DNA of 32,433 bases from Deltaproteobacteria bacterium (GTDB taxonomy: Bacteria > Desulfobacterota > Desulfuromonadia > Desulfuromonadales > BM103), in contig JAGXHL010000041.1 of the NCBI GenBank assembly GCA_024636215.1, forward strand, positions 1 through 32,433, in the 5' to 3' direction. Under the pieces are notes generated by a model. The model ran no database searches, was not told where the DNA came from, and was given only the letters and a program-made list of their open reading frames with translations. The position numbers and the translations under genes are program-made. The first letter of the stretch is position 1; each line of letters opens with the position of its first letter. Below are positions 1 through 6,750 of the stretch, one piece after another.

Positions 1-150
1 AGCGAAAATTTGGATGTTTGAGAACAGATTTTAGCTCGTTTGCAGGTTCATAGCCGTAGCTATGGACCAAAAAGGAGCTGAAATATGGGCCAAACAGCCG
101 GATTTGCAGCCGGCTCATGGATAGTCCGACAGGCTGCTAGGCCCTGAAGC
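1..150. repeat. Structured non-coding segment with several hairpins
   Basis: No gene is visible here. The segment is dense in inverted repeats. One hairpin has arms GGTTCATAGC and GCTATGGACC around a CGTA loop (about 33-56), enclosed by a weaker AGCTC/GAGCT pair. A second is AGCCGG...CCGGCT (about 97-116). GCAGCC and GGCTGC pair further out, towards 135. It lies immediately 3' of the last gene of the S-layer group, so it could be a 3' structured RNA, a terminator region or a copy of a dispersed intergenic repeat. No clear T-tract is present, so I do not call a terminator. Confidence 0.4.
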
Positions 151-375
151 TTACTGTACTGCAGTGGGGTTGTCAGTTTTAGGCAGTTCATTCGACAGTG
201 CATTGGCGTAGGCGGTACGGGCTGTCTGGGCAATTGCCAGCAGTTGTTTTAAACGGGTAATTTCCTGGTCGGTGGCACGCACGTTGACCATCTGGTTTTT
301 GGCGTTTTCACTGAGATCATCAAGATTGTATGTTACGCCGTCAATGGTTACGGTTTTACCTACTGCGTTTTTCAT
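151..375 (-). CDS. Small DUF6447-like protein
   Basis: A 74-residue soluble protein with no signal peptide or membrane segment. The N-terminal part (TVTIDGVTYNLDDLSENAK) followed by a helical segment (QEITRLKQLLAIAQTARTAYANAL) looks like the DUF6447 family, whose function is unknown; this is recalled from pattern and not searched. ATG start, with AGGGAG about 12 bases upstream. It follows sapC by 62 bp and probably shares its promoter. Its place after an S-layer gene and sapC suggests an accessory role in surface-layer production, which is inference only. Confidence 0.7.
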   Translation of the reverse strand: MKNAVGKTVTIDGVTYNLDDLSENAKNQMVNVRATDQEITRLKQLLAIAQTARTAYANALSNELPKTDNPTAVQ

Positions 376-437
376 TGTCTGGTTACTCCCTGTTTGGGTT
401 TGAGGTTGATATGAGCTGATAGTGGCGACTCAAGAGC

Positions 438-1256
438 TTAAAAATTAGCGAAATCGAGTATATCCGATTTGCCGCTGAATAAGGCTTCAATATCCCCGAG
501 TACCACCGTTTCCACCTGTTTTTTTATGAGATTTTGCTGGATACGCAGCAGCTCGTCAAAACTCTGGACGCGCTGTTCACTCAAAAGTTGTGCATAGGCG
601 AGCGGCAGGGCGCCACATTGCAGCAACCGGTACAACGGTTCTGCCGCGATCTGTTGCAGCGCCGCGGCATTCACCTTAAAGATCCCGGCAATCGGCTGCT
701 TTTCACCGGCCTGATCTTGCATAACGATCGGCCAGGGGATAATCAGACCAAGCTCAGCGAGGGTATCAACAGCTGTTTGAGTCTGCACACGGCGGATTTC
801 TAAGTCCCGTAAAAAGTTTAAAACGCGTAAAAATTGCGGGCTTGACTCACCGTTATCGGCAAAGAAAGGGCTGCTGTTGGGAGTTCCGACGTCTGTCAGC
901 AAGCCACTGTCCTGGTCGAGACAGACAATCTGCTGTTCTGTGTCAGCCGCCGGCAGCAAACGAAACGGATAGGTACGAAACAGCGCCGGCACATAACCGG
1001 AAGACCAGCTGCCATCCGGCTTTACAAACAAATTTCGCTCAGCTGCCGGTGATAACAACGCGACCAATTCGTAGCTGGTCTTGCCGGAATTGTCGCGCAG
1101 CCGGCGAAAAGCCAGCGGCAGAGTCGCTATGGCATGATTGATCTCATCGACAACCAGCGGCACCATAGAGGTTTGCGCGGCGAAACCGTAATGCTGCGCA
1201 TGCTTCCAGCCAAAGCCGGCATGTCTGGTTTTACTGATGGGGATATAATCTGACAT
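438..1256 (-). CDS. SapC family protein
   Basis: A 272-residue protein resembling the SapC family (PF07277). Recognisable features are the N-terminal 'YIPISKTRHAGFGWK', then 'VPLVVDEINHAIATLPLAFRR', and the mid-protein 'LNFLRDLEIRR'. SapC takes its name from the S-layer locus of Campylobacter fetus; its biochemical role is not established. No signal peptide is visible, so it is probably cytoplasmic. ATG start with AAGGA about 8-10 bases upstream. It lies 209 bp downstream of the large RTX-like gene, behind a terminator and its own sigma-70-like promoter, and 62 bp upstream of the small DUF6447-like gene. The pairing supports calling the large protein an S-layer or surface protein. Confidence 0.85.
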   Translation of the reverse strand: MSDYIPISKTRHAGFGWKHAQHYGFAAQTSMVPLVVDEINHAIATLPLAFRRLRDNSGKTSYELVALLSPAAERNLFVKPDGSWSSGYVPALFRTYPFRLLPAADTEQQIVCLDQDSGLLTDVGTPNSSPFFADNGESSPQFLRVLNFLRDLEIRRVQTQTAVDTLAELGLIIPWPIVMQDQAGEKQPIAGIFKVNAAALQQIAAEPLYRLLQCGALPLAYAQLLSEQRVQSFDELLRIQQNLIKKQVETVVLGDIEALFSGKSDILDFANF

Positions 1257-1309
1257 ATCATCTATCCTTCGAATTCACTAATCTGGGCTTCACTAACGTC
1301 AAGCTGGGC

Positions 1310-1338
1310 ACTATACAATATTTATTTGATGTTGCGAA
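1310..1338 (-). promoter_or_regulatory. Sigma-70-like promoter of sapC
   Basis: Read on the minus strand there is TTCGCA (1333-1338), a 17-bp spacer, and TATAGT (1310-1315). These match the -35 and -10 consensus at 4/6 and 5/6 positions with ideal spacing. It sits directly after the terminator of the preceding S-layer gene and about 50 bp before the sapC start, so the two accessory genes probably have their own transcription start. Confidence 0.6.
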
Positions 1339-1377
1339 CAAAAAACTGCCCTGTTCCGTTGCCGGAACAGGGCAGTT
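1337..1377 (-). terminator. Rho-independent terminator of the S-layer gene
   Basis: A perfect 15-bp inverted repeat (arms 1344-1358 and 1363-1377) around a 4-base loop is followed on the minus strand by TTTTTG. The stem is GC-rich. It lies about 90 bases after the S-layer stop codon and ends transcription just before the sapC promoter; the end of its T-tract abuts the -35 box. Confidence 0.85.
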
Positions 1378-1421
1378 GATCGTGTAGTCCAGCAAAACAA
1401 ATCTATGGACTAAAGGAAATG

Positions 1422-1456
1422 AAATCAACACCCCCTTTTTATGGGGGTGCTGATTT
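1422..1456 (-). repeat. Hairpin immediately after the S-layer stop codon
   Basis: Arms 1422-1435 and 1443-1456 form a 14-bp stem with one mismatch around a 7-base loop; the core is CACCCCC/GGGGGTG. It begins about 10 bases after the stop codon and is not followed by a T-run on the minus strand. With the strong terminator about 45 bases further on, it may protect the 3' end of an abundant mRNA from exonucleases. That role is inference. Confidence 0.6.
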
Positions 1457-1465
1457 ACGTTAGAA

Positions 1466-4400
1466 TCAGATGATGAAATTATCAGCAACAAAGGCCTGAG
1501 TTGCGCCGAAGTCAACAACACCGATCAAACCGAGTGTAGCGTCGGTTGCACCTGCAACACCATCAGCACCGGCATTAAGCTCAGACACGGTGTAGGAACC
1601 AGCATTGGTTGTGCTTTCAACCAATGATACGTAATCGCTGTTGGCGGCGAGGGCGCCAACAAGCACAGCACCGTTGACCAGAACTGCGTCAACATCGTAA
1701 GCGCTGAAGTCGAGGAAGTCGGCACTATCGACGACGGCAACCGCGATATTCGCTCCAACGAAAGCAGCAGCCGTTACATCAGCCACATCGGCAACAGGTG
1801 TTGCGGTGGACGTGAATACGACCTCTCCCGGTGCACCTGCAGCAGCAGTCCAACCAGTGTATGTACCGGCAGCCACAGCAGTTGCGATCTCTGCAGCTGT
1901 CGCATCAACCGCAACCGTGATAGATTCACCAGCGAAGGTGTAGGCGGTGGCATTGGTGGAATCACCAAAAGTAACGGTGAAGCTTTCCGTTACAGCAGGC
2001 ACGATCGCAGTGCCGCCATTCTGATCGACCACCATACTAGCGATCGCTCCCGTAGCGCTGTTATCAACAAAGTCCGCAGGTAGGGGGTTAGTGATGTTAA
2101 CTCCGAGCGGTACCGTTTCAGTAAACAGGATGGTACCCGCTGTCGTACCTGCAGTCGCTGTAAAGGGGCCGAAAGTTCCGGCAGCAACAAATGCGTCCAC
2201 AACATCAGCAGCAGTCATGGTATCGGTAAGCGCAACATCTACGGTTCGATAAGTGACAGTACCAGTCGCAGCCGGTGCTTGCACTGTGACTGTGAAGATT
2301 TCAGCGAGGATTTCAGTTTCTTCGGCAGCACCTTGAGTATAGGCGCCAACGACGGCGGTATTTTCAACAGCGCCCGTCACAGTAGACGTTGTGAAGTTGA
2401 CTACCGTATCGTTGCCGTTTCCATAACCTTCGTAGAGTACGGTATCGTTGCTGAAAGCACCGGTACCGAGTACGAACACGTCGTTGCCAATTCCGCCTTC
2501 GACAACGTTGTCGCTGGTGTGAGAGCTGACATCACCAACAATAGTAGTAGTTGTACCGTCATCAGTAGCAAAGCTTGTGACGTAATCAGCATTGGTGTTA
2601 AAAGCAGTGACTTGACCACCGATCAGAGTGAGAAGTTGAGCAGCGGTTTGAGTTCCGCCGTAGTAGCCATTCAAGATGCCTACATCTGTCAAGGTCAGAG
2701 CGGTCGGACCAGTCAAAGAAATCGTCAGATCGGTCAGTTCCATAAGGCCATCGATCTTGGATTCAACGACCAGTGCGTTGCCATTGCCGTCATAGGCATT
2801 CAACAGCTTGCCCAGTACAGCATCATTGTTGATGGCAGTTTTGATTGCCTGGTTGATCTGCAGATCAGTCGCTCTACCGTTTGTGGTAGGCAGCGTAACG
2901 CCAACTGCAAAACCCATGAAATTAACATTCAGCGTCGTGTTGTACAGCTGGTAGCGGTTATTGATGTCAGACTGATGATCAGTAAGATCCGTTGTTACCG
3001 CGTTGAAAATAAATGCAGCTTTGTCTCCGGTATTGTCAAGATACGCAGCATCGTTACCAGCGCCGAGCTCAATGTTCACGTTGCCCGACCCAGGGGTCAT
3101 GACGATGTCATCACCAGCGCCAGCGAAAATAAACAGGTTGTCGTTGAGGACGTTGTTCTCGTACCAGGCAGCAGGAGGCGTTGCCCCGTTCACGAGAGTC
3201 AGCGTAATGTCGTCATTGCCGGCGTTGCCGTAAATTTCCAAAAGGAAATCTTCGTGCTCGACTGCATTGACATCGACCTCGAGGTTAATATCATCGTCGC
3301 CGACACCGCCTGCATAGGAGAAGAGAACATTATCATCAGAAGGAATCAAAATATCTTGAAGATCCAAATATTTGGCAATGGTCTCATCCGTGATGCCGGC
3401 ATACAGGGTCAGATCGCCGAGGAAAGCTGAAGCGTCGAAGGTCTGAACATCTTTCAAAGCGTTCGAGTAGTCGGAAAGATCTGTATTGCTGTTGCCAATC
3501 TGCAGGGATGCGGCATTGTCTGCCGTCACACCGGCTTCACTGGTGACATTGACAACCTGCAGGGCGTTGTTGGTGGAACGCAGGCTCGACAGGGAGTTTG
3601 GCAGAACGCTGGTGCCATTGACAACCACATTGAACTGCTCGATACCGGCAGGAGTCGTAGTGGAACCGTCGCCCCACTCATTATCACCACCTTTGTTCAT
3701 ACCGCCGATAACCAATTCACCGCCGTCGCCGCCGGTACCAACTTTTTCCAACTCGACGTTAACAGTGATCAGCTGATCGATCTGTGCAGACGGCTGGGTG
3801 CTGAAACGACCATAGACGTTGAATTCACCGGAGATGTCAGACGGAATGTTATAACCGAGATTGGAGAAAGCACCACCAGCCGTATCGGTCACAACAATCG
3901 CATCAACATCCCGCAACACGCCGGAGTCATCAAAGGTTTCATCCAAATCCGAGAGTGGGAAATCGGTCGGATCCACAGTGAGGGTCAGTGAGCTCAGGCG
4001 ATCGAATTGACCCGAAGCGAGCATCGCATCGAGCTCTGCTTGCAGCGCGTCGCGGTATTCACCCCAGGTATTTGCGTCAAGAGCATTCTCACCCGCAGCA
4101 AAGGTGCCCGGAATAATCGTGTAGGCAACACCATCCAGCGAGAAGCGGATACCATTACGATCGATATTGTCCAGCTCAGGCTGGCCATCATCGACGGCAT
4201 CCTGATCCAGCAGGTAGTAGTATGCCTGGGAAGAAGTGGTATCCTGACCGGCGAGCAGGTAATCCTGGTCGAAGTAGACATGCAGGTCAGACTCATCCCA
4301 ATGGCTGTCGGTGTTCCCGGTGTAACCCATGCCAATAGTCAGGGCGTCGGTGTTACGAATTGTCCCGTCATCCGCCTTGGTGGTAAGATTCATAATCGTC

Positions 4401-5272
4401 AGATCGGCTGCAGAGTGCCATGACGAGATCATGTCAAGGCCGGTCATGTTTTTGGCGTCAACATAGACATCGGTGTTGGGTACAAAGCCATCTTCGTTGA
4501 ATAAATTGGTGAGGTTTAAGTCCAGAACACCTAAATCCATGCTTGAATTCATAGCTTCCAGCTTGACAACTTCAATATCGGTGGTTCTGGGCTGGATTGG
4601 CATATTGCCGCCACCAGCGAATGCACCTTTAGTGACTTGCGCTTCGAGGACGTCATTGCCGGCAAGACCATCCAGACGATCGCCTGTAGCAAGGCTGTTT
4701 ACCTGAAAGCCGTTAGCATTTTGCATCACATCGGCAGTAAACGTGTCGTCGGCGGCCGAACCGTTAATGATATCGTTACCGACTGTGAGGAAAAAATCGG
4801 TGTCGATGGGGTCGATCGTGCCGACCACAACATCTGCGCTGCCATTGTAAGCAAGAGCGGTAGCGACTTCAGCATTCCAGGCAGCAGCTGCAGCGGCATA
4901 GACCGTAGCGCCGCCTTCCAGATCAGCATAGATCTCGAGCATGTCGGCGATAGCAGCGCCACGAGCTCCGGGTGCAGCGGCATTGAGGTAGTCGAGGGCA
5001 GCATCGCGAACAGCAGTCACATCAGCTGCCGTCAGGCCGTTTTCGCCTACAACCAGGCCGAGATTGCCAAGCATCTCGTCAATAACTACGCTTGTCGACT
5101 TGCCACTGTGGCTGATGTTGTAATACGTGTTGAGCGCGGCGTCGTTGCCCAGGTCGTCAAAATCGTTGAGGACCTGGTTCATCGTTGTGGAACCCACCTG
5201 TACATCGTACATGGCGTTCGCATAACGCTGAACTAGCAGTTCGTTCTGAGATTGTGTTGTCGGTAGTGCCAT
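1466..5272 (-). CDS. RTX-like secreted protein, probable S-layer protein (type I secretion substrate)
   Basis: A 1268-residue, acidic, Ala/Thr/Val/Asp-rich protein in which I see no cysteine. The N-terminus (MALPTTQSQNELLVQ) has no signal peptide and is followed by a helical domain (about 1-150). Scattered glycine/aspartate motifs of RTX type follow: VGNDIINGSAADDT (about 160), GNAGNDDITL (about 685), GAGDDIVM and GAGNDAAYL (about 720-745), and GGIGNDVFVLG (about 925). Two divergent repeats each starting FTVT lie near 990-1060 and 1096-1170. The extreme C-terminus ends DNFII, an acidic residue plus hydrophobic tail as in substrates of PrtD-type exporters. The start at 5272 is chosen because AGGAGG stands 7 bases upstream; an in-frame ATG at 5341 lacks this. 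The linked SapC gene and type I secretion genes support a surface-layer role. Another RTX adhesin is possible. Confidence 0.8.
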   Translation of the reverse strand: MALPTTQSQNELLVQRYANAMYDVQVGSTTMNQVLNDFDDLGNDAALNTYYNISHSGKSTSVVIDEMLGNLGLVVGENGLTAADVTAVRDAALDYLNAAAPGARGAAIADMLEIYADLEGGATVYAAAAAAWNAEVATALAYNGSADVVVGTIDPIDTDFFLTVGNDIINGSAADDTFTADVMQNANGFQVNSLATGDRLDGLAGNDVLEAQVTKGAFAGGGNMPIQPRTTDIEVVKLEAMNSSMDLGVLDLNLTNLFNEDGFVPNTDVYVDAKNMTGLDMISSWHSAADLTIMNLTTKADDGTIRNTDALTIGMGYTGNTDSHWDESDLHVYFDQDYLLAGQDTTSSQAYYYLLDQDAVDDGQPELDNIDRNGIRFSLDGVAYTIIPGTFAAGENALDANTWGEYRDALQAELDAMLASGQFDRLSSLTLTVDPTDFPLSDLDETFDDSGVLRDVDAIVVTDTAGGAFSNLGYNIPSDISGEFNVYGRFSTQPSAQIDQLITVNVELEKVGTGGDGGELVIGGMNKGGDNEWGDGSTTTPAGIEQFNVVVNGTSVLPNSLSSLRSTNNALQVVNVTSEAGVTADNAASLQIGNSNTDLSDYSNALKDVQTFDASAFLGDLTLYAGITDETIAKYLDLQDILIPSDDNVLFSYAGGVGDDDINLEVDVNAVEHEDFLLEIYGNAGNDDITLTLVNGATPPAAWYENNVLNDNLFIFAGAGDDIVMTPGSGNVNIELGAGNDAAYLDNTGDKAAFIFNAVTTDLTDHQSDINNRYQLYNTTLNVNFMGFAVGVTLPTTNGRATDLQINQAIKTAINNDAVLGKLLNAYDGNGNALVVESKIDGLMELTDLTISLTGPTALTLTDVGILNGYYGGTQTAAQLLTLIGGQVTAFNTNADYVTSFATDDGTTTTIVGDVSSHTSDNVVEGGIGNDVFVLGTGAFSNDTVLYEGYGNGNDTVVNFTTSTVTGAVENTAVVGAYTQGAAEETEILAEIFTVTVQAPAATGTVTYRTVDVALTDTMTAADVVDAFVAAGTFGPFTATAGTTAGTILFTETVPLGVNITNPLPADFVDNSATGAIASMVVDQNGGTAIVPAVTESFTVTFGDSTNATAYTFAGESITVAVDATAAEIATAVAAGTYTGWTAAAGAPGEVVFTSTATPVADVADVTAAAFVGANIAVAVVDSADFLDFSAYDVDAVLVNGAVLVGALAANSDYVSLVESTTNAGSYTVSELNAGADGVAGATDATLGLIGVVDFGATQAFVADNFII

Positions 5273-5394
5273 TGTGTAGCCTCCTTGGTTGTTCTGTTGT
5301 TGAAAACGACATTGCATGCTATGAGTGCCCCCTATGGGCAATCACGGGATGCGTCTATCGTGCGAGCAAAGTACGCCCTTTTATTTCGGCGTCA

Positions 5395-5403
5395 TGTATA
5401 CCA
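5395..5403 (-). promoter_or_regulatory. Possible extended -10 element for the S-layer gene
   Basis: On the minus strand TGG followed by TATACA resembles an extended -10 element, but no good -35 is present. It would give a leader of about 115 bases before the strong AGGAGG ribosome site. The 165-bp gap between the CAP-domain gene and this one must hold the promoter unless the two are co-transcribed. Weak call. Confidence 0.25.
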
Positions 5404-5437
5404 TGAATAATCAATGCCATGGATAAGCAAATCGAGC

Positions 5438-6343
5438 CTACTCGGCTGTACGTATATCGACAAAATGGTTGCCTGCAGTATTATCCGGAACACTCACCGG
5501 ACCGAAGACCTCCATTGCGTCGTTGTCTTTAACGACTATCAATATAGCCCCGCCCTCCGGATAGGCTGCCTGAAACAGGCCGGGACGCAGCAAATCAAGA
5601 TACTGCCACTGACCGCCGGCAATGGGCTTCATTGCAAGACGGCCGCCCGGATTGAATTCGCCCATCACATAGCGCCGCGACATCAGCGGTTTTGCAAAGT
5701 CCAGGACCAAAAGATACACGAATGGTTGATCCGCTACAGAGCTTAAGACCTCTGCATCGAAAGAGATGCCGATCTCGGTCAGGTGTTGAGAAAAAATATT
5801 TCTGCTAACGCCGGCAGCACCGCTGAGCTCATCACGCATAATGTTATCAAGCAGGATTGCAACGCCACGCTCCAGCTCAATGGGGTTGCTAAAGAGCAGA
5901 GCCGCCAGGGTTTCCTTTTCGGTCAAAGCCTGATAACCGGTTTGCGCAATGCGTTCCATCGGCCCGAAACCGTTTCGAGACACATGACTATAGTAAACGT
6001 TCTCAATCATATCCCGAGCGTGCAGCGATGCGGCCTGACCAAGCTGCACGCTTAAAGCCAACGGCGGCAATCCCGAAACCAGGAAGCGCGCATCCCCGGC
6101 AAAAACACGTTGCGCCTGCTCGAAAGGGATTCCCAGGCGCGCCAGAACAGCACGTGGATCCTTGCGGGCTTTATTGATCTGCTGCCAGAAAACATACTGC
6201 TGCAACGCAACAAGTTCTTGCCTGTCAACACCGGCACCGGCCGTCTCGATTGAAGATGCGGCGAAAAGCGGGCTCGCCAGCAGAAGTGCCGTAAGAAGCA
6301 GAGTACACAGTGCAAGGTGTATTTGGCGTGCAACGTTTATCAT
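5438..6343 (-). CDS. Secreted CAP/SCP-domain protein
   Basis: A 301-residue protein with a signal peptide (hydrophobic residues about 10-27, cleavage near SPLFA-AS). The central region, about 75-215, carries the CAP (SCP/PR-1) signature: 'SLHARDMIENVYYSH', 'GPMERIAQTGY' and 'SRNIFSQHLTEIGI'. The usual GEN and HR motifs, which hold two tetrad residues of the family, are not recognisable, so the cavity may be altered. A C-terminal part of about 85 residues has no family I can name. ATG start with CCAGGG about 8-10 bases upstream. A -24/-12 promoter lies 60-77 bp upstream, implying sigma-54 control, possibly by the NtrC-type regulator encoded nearby. Probably periplasmic or surface-exposed; the function is unknown. 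Confidence 0.8.
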   Translation of the reverse strand: MINVARQIHLALCTLLLTALLLASPLFAASSIETAGAGVDRQELVALQQYVFWQQINKARKDPRAVLARLGIPFEQAQRVFAGDARFLVSGLPPLALSVQLGQAASLHARDMIENVYYSHVSRNGFGPMERIAQTGYQALTEKETLAALLFSNPIELERGVAILLDNIMRDELSGAAGVSRNIFSQHLTEIGISFDAEVLSSVADQPFVYLLVLDFAKPLMSRRYVMGEFNPGGRLAMKPIAGGQWQYLDLLRPGLFQAAYPEGGAILIVVKDNDAMEVFGPVSVPDNTAGNHFVDIRTAE

Positions 6344-6402
6344 TTAATACCCTGGAACTTTCATGATTTAGCCAGTTTATCGGGCTAAGCTCTTGTTGTG
6401 TA

Positions 6403-6420
6403 TTGCAACATACAGGCCAA
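6403..6420 (-). promoter_or_regulatory. Sigma-54 (-24/-12) promoter of the CAP-domain gene
   Basis: The minus strand reads TTGGCCTG-N4-TTGCAA. GG and GC are exactly 12 bases apart, as the sigma-54 consensus TTGGCACG-N4-TTGCA requires; only two positions of the -24 block differ. The expected start near 6393 gives a leader of about 50 bases. A sigma-54 activator is encoded 2.5 kb upstream. Confidence 0.7.
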
Positions 6421-6504
6421 AAACGGCAGAAGCAGCCCCTCCACCTGAATCAGCGATCTGGCTATCTTCGTTGCACAGGGAGCACCCAATCGCAACAAAC
6501 CTTC

Positions 6505-6518
6505 GCCTGTCGTCAGGC
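6505..6518. promoter_or_regulatory. Candidate activator-binding palindrome (UAS)
   Basis: GCCTG-TCGT-CAGGC is a dyad with perfect 5-bp arms. It lies roughly 110-125 bp upstream of the expected sigma-54 start, the usual distance for an enhancer-binding protein site. There is no direct evidence of binding. Confidence 0.3.
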
Positions 6519-6691
6519 TGGCAAGGAGAAGAGATAACTTACTACTTTTACGTTTATTTTTTGATATTGTGCATATTCTGGCGGCAATAAACAAGGTTCT
6601 GCAGAACTGGCAACCGGGGTTGTGCTTAAGTCTATGGGGAAAAACAAATCAAGTGTCACAGGGTTCAGGCGAAGGGGAACGGACATGAGAA

Positions 6692-6711
6692 GTTGGTTGA
6701 TATTAACCAAC
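6692..6711 (-). repeat. Inverted repeat downstream of the TonB receptor gene
   Basis: 7-bp arms (GTTGGTT and AACCAAC) around a 6-base AT loop, 40-59 bases after the receptor stop codon. No T-run follows on the minus strand, so it is a weak terminator candidate, or an operator. Confidence 0.35.
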
Positions 6712-6750
6712 CCTGTTCAATACTAACCAGACCAGGAGGCTTTCGGACAC

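Larger units (their letters stand above)
6421..6750. other. Non-coding interval upstream of the sigma-54 promoter
   Basis: About 330 bp between the -24 element and the TonB-receptor stop codon. The short open frames here lack ribosome sites and family resemblance, so I call no gene. It holds a GCCTG-TCGT-CAGGC inverted repeat (6505-6518), an AT-rich stretch (about 6535-6590) and a GTTGGTT-N6-AACCAAC hairpin (6692-6711). The length and content suit an enhancer region for a sigma-54 activator. Confidence 0.5.

Noticed and set aside
1258..1521. An open frame on the minus strand spanning the S-layer 3' end
   Set aside because: It runs through the stop-codon hairpin and the terminator and has no protein features.
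2279..3430. A 383-codon open frame on the plus strand inside the S-layer gene
   Set aside because: It is antisense to a well-supported 1268-residue protein, has no ribosome site or recognisable domain, and low-complexity repetitive coding DNA easily leaves an open opposite frame.
6468..6530. A possible cyclic-di-GMP (GEMM) riboswitch, from a GCACAGGG stretch followed by CGCAACAAACC
   Set aside because: The P1b and tetraloop-receptor elements do not follow in order, and no gene lies downstream on the plus strand.
6385..6710. Short open frames in the gap between the TonB receptor and the CAP-domain gene
   Set aside because: No convincing ribosome sites, no recognisable proteins, and one runs through the sigma-54 promoter.
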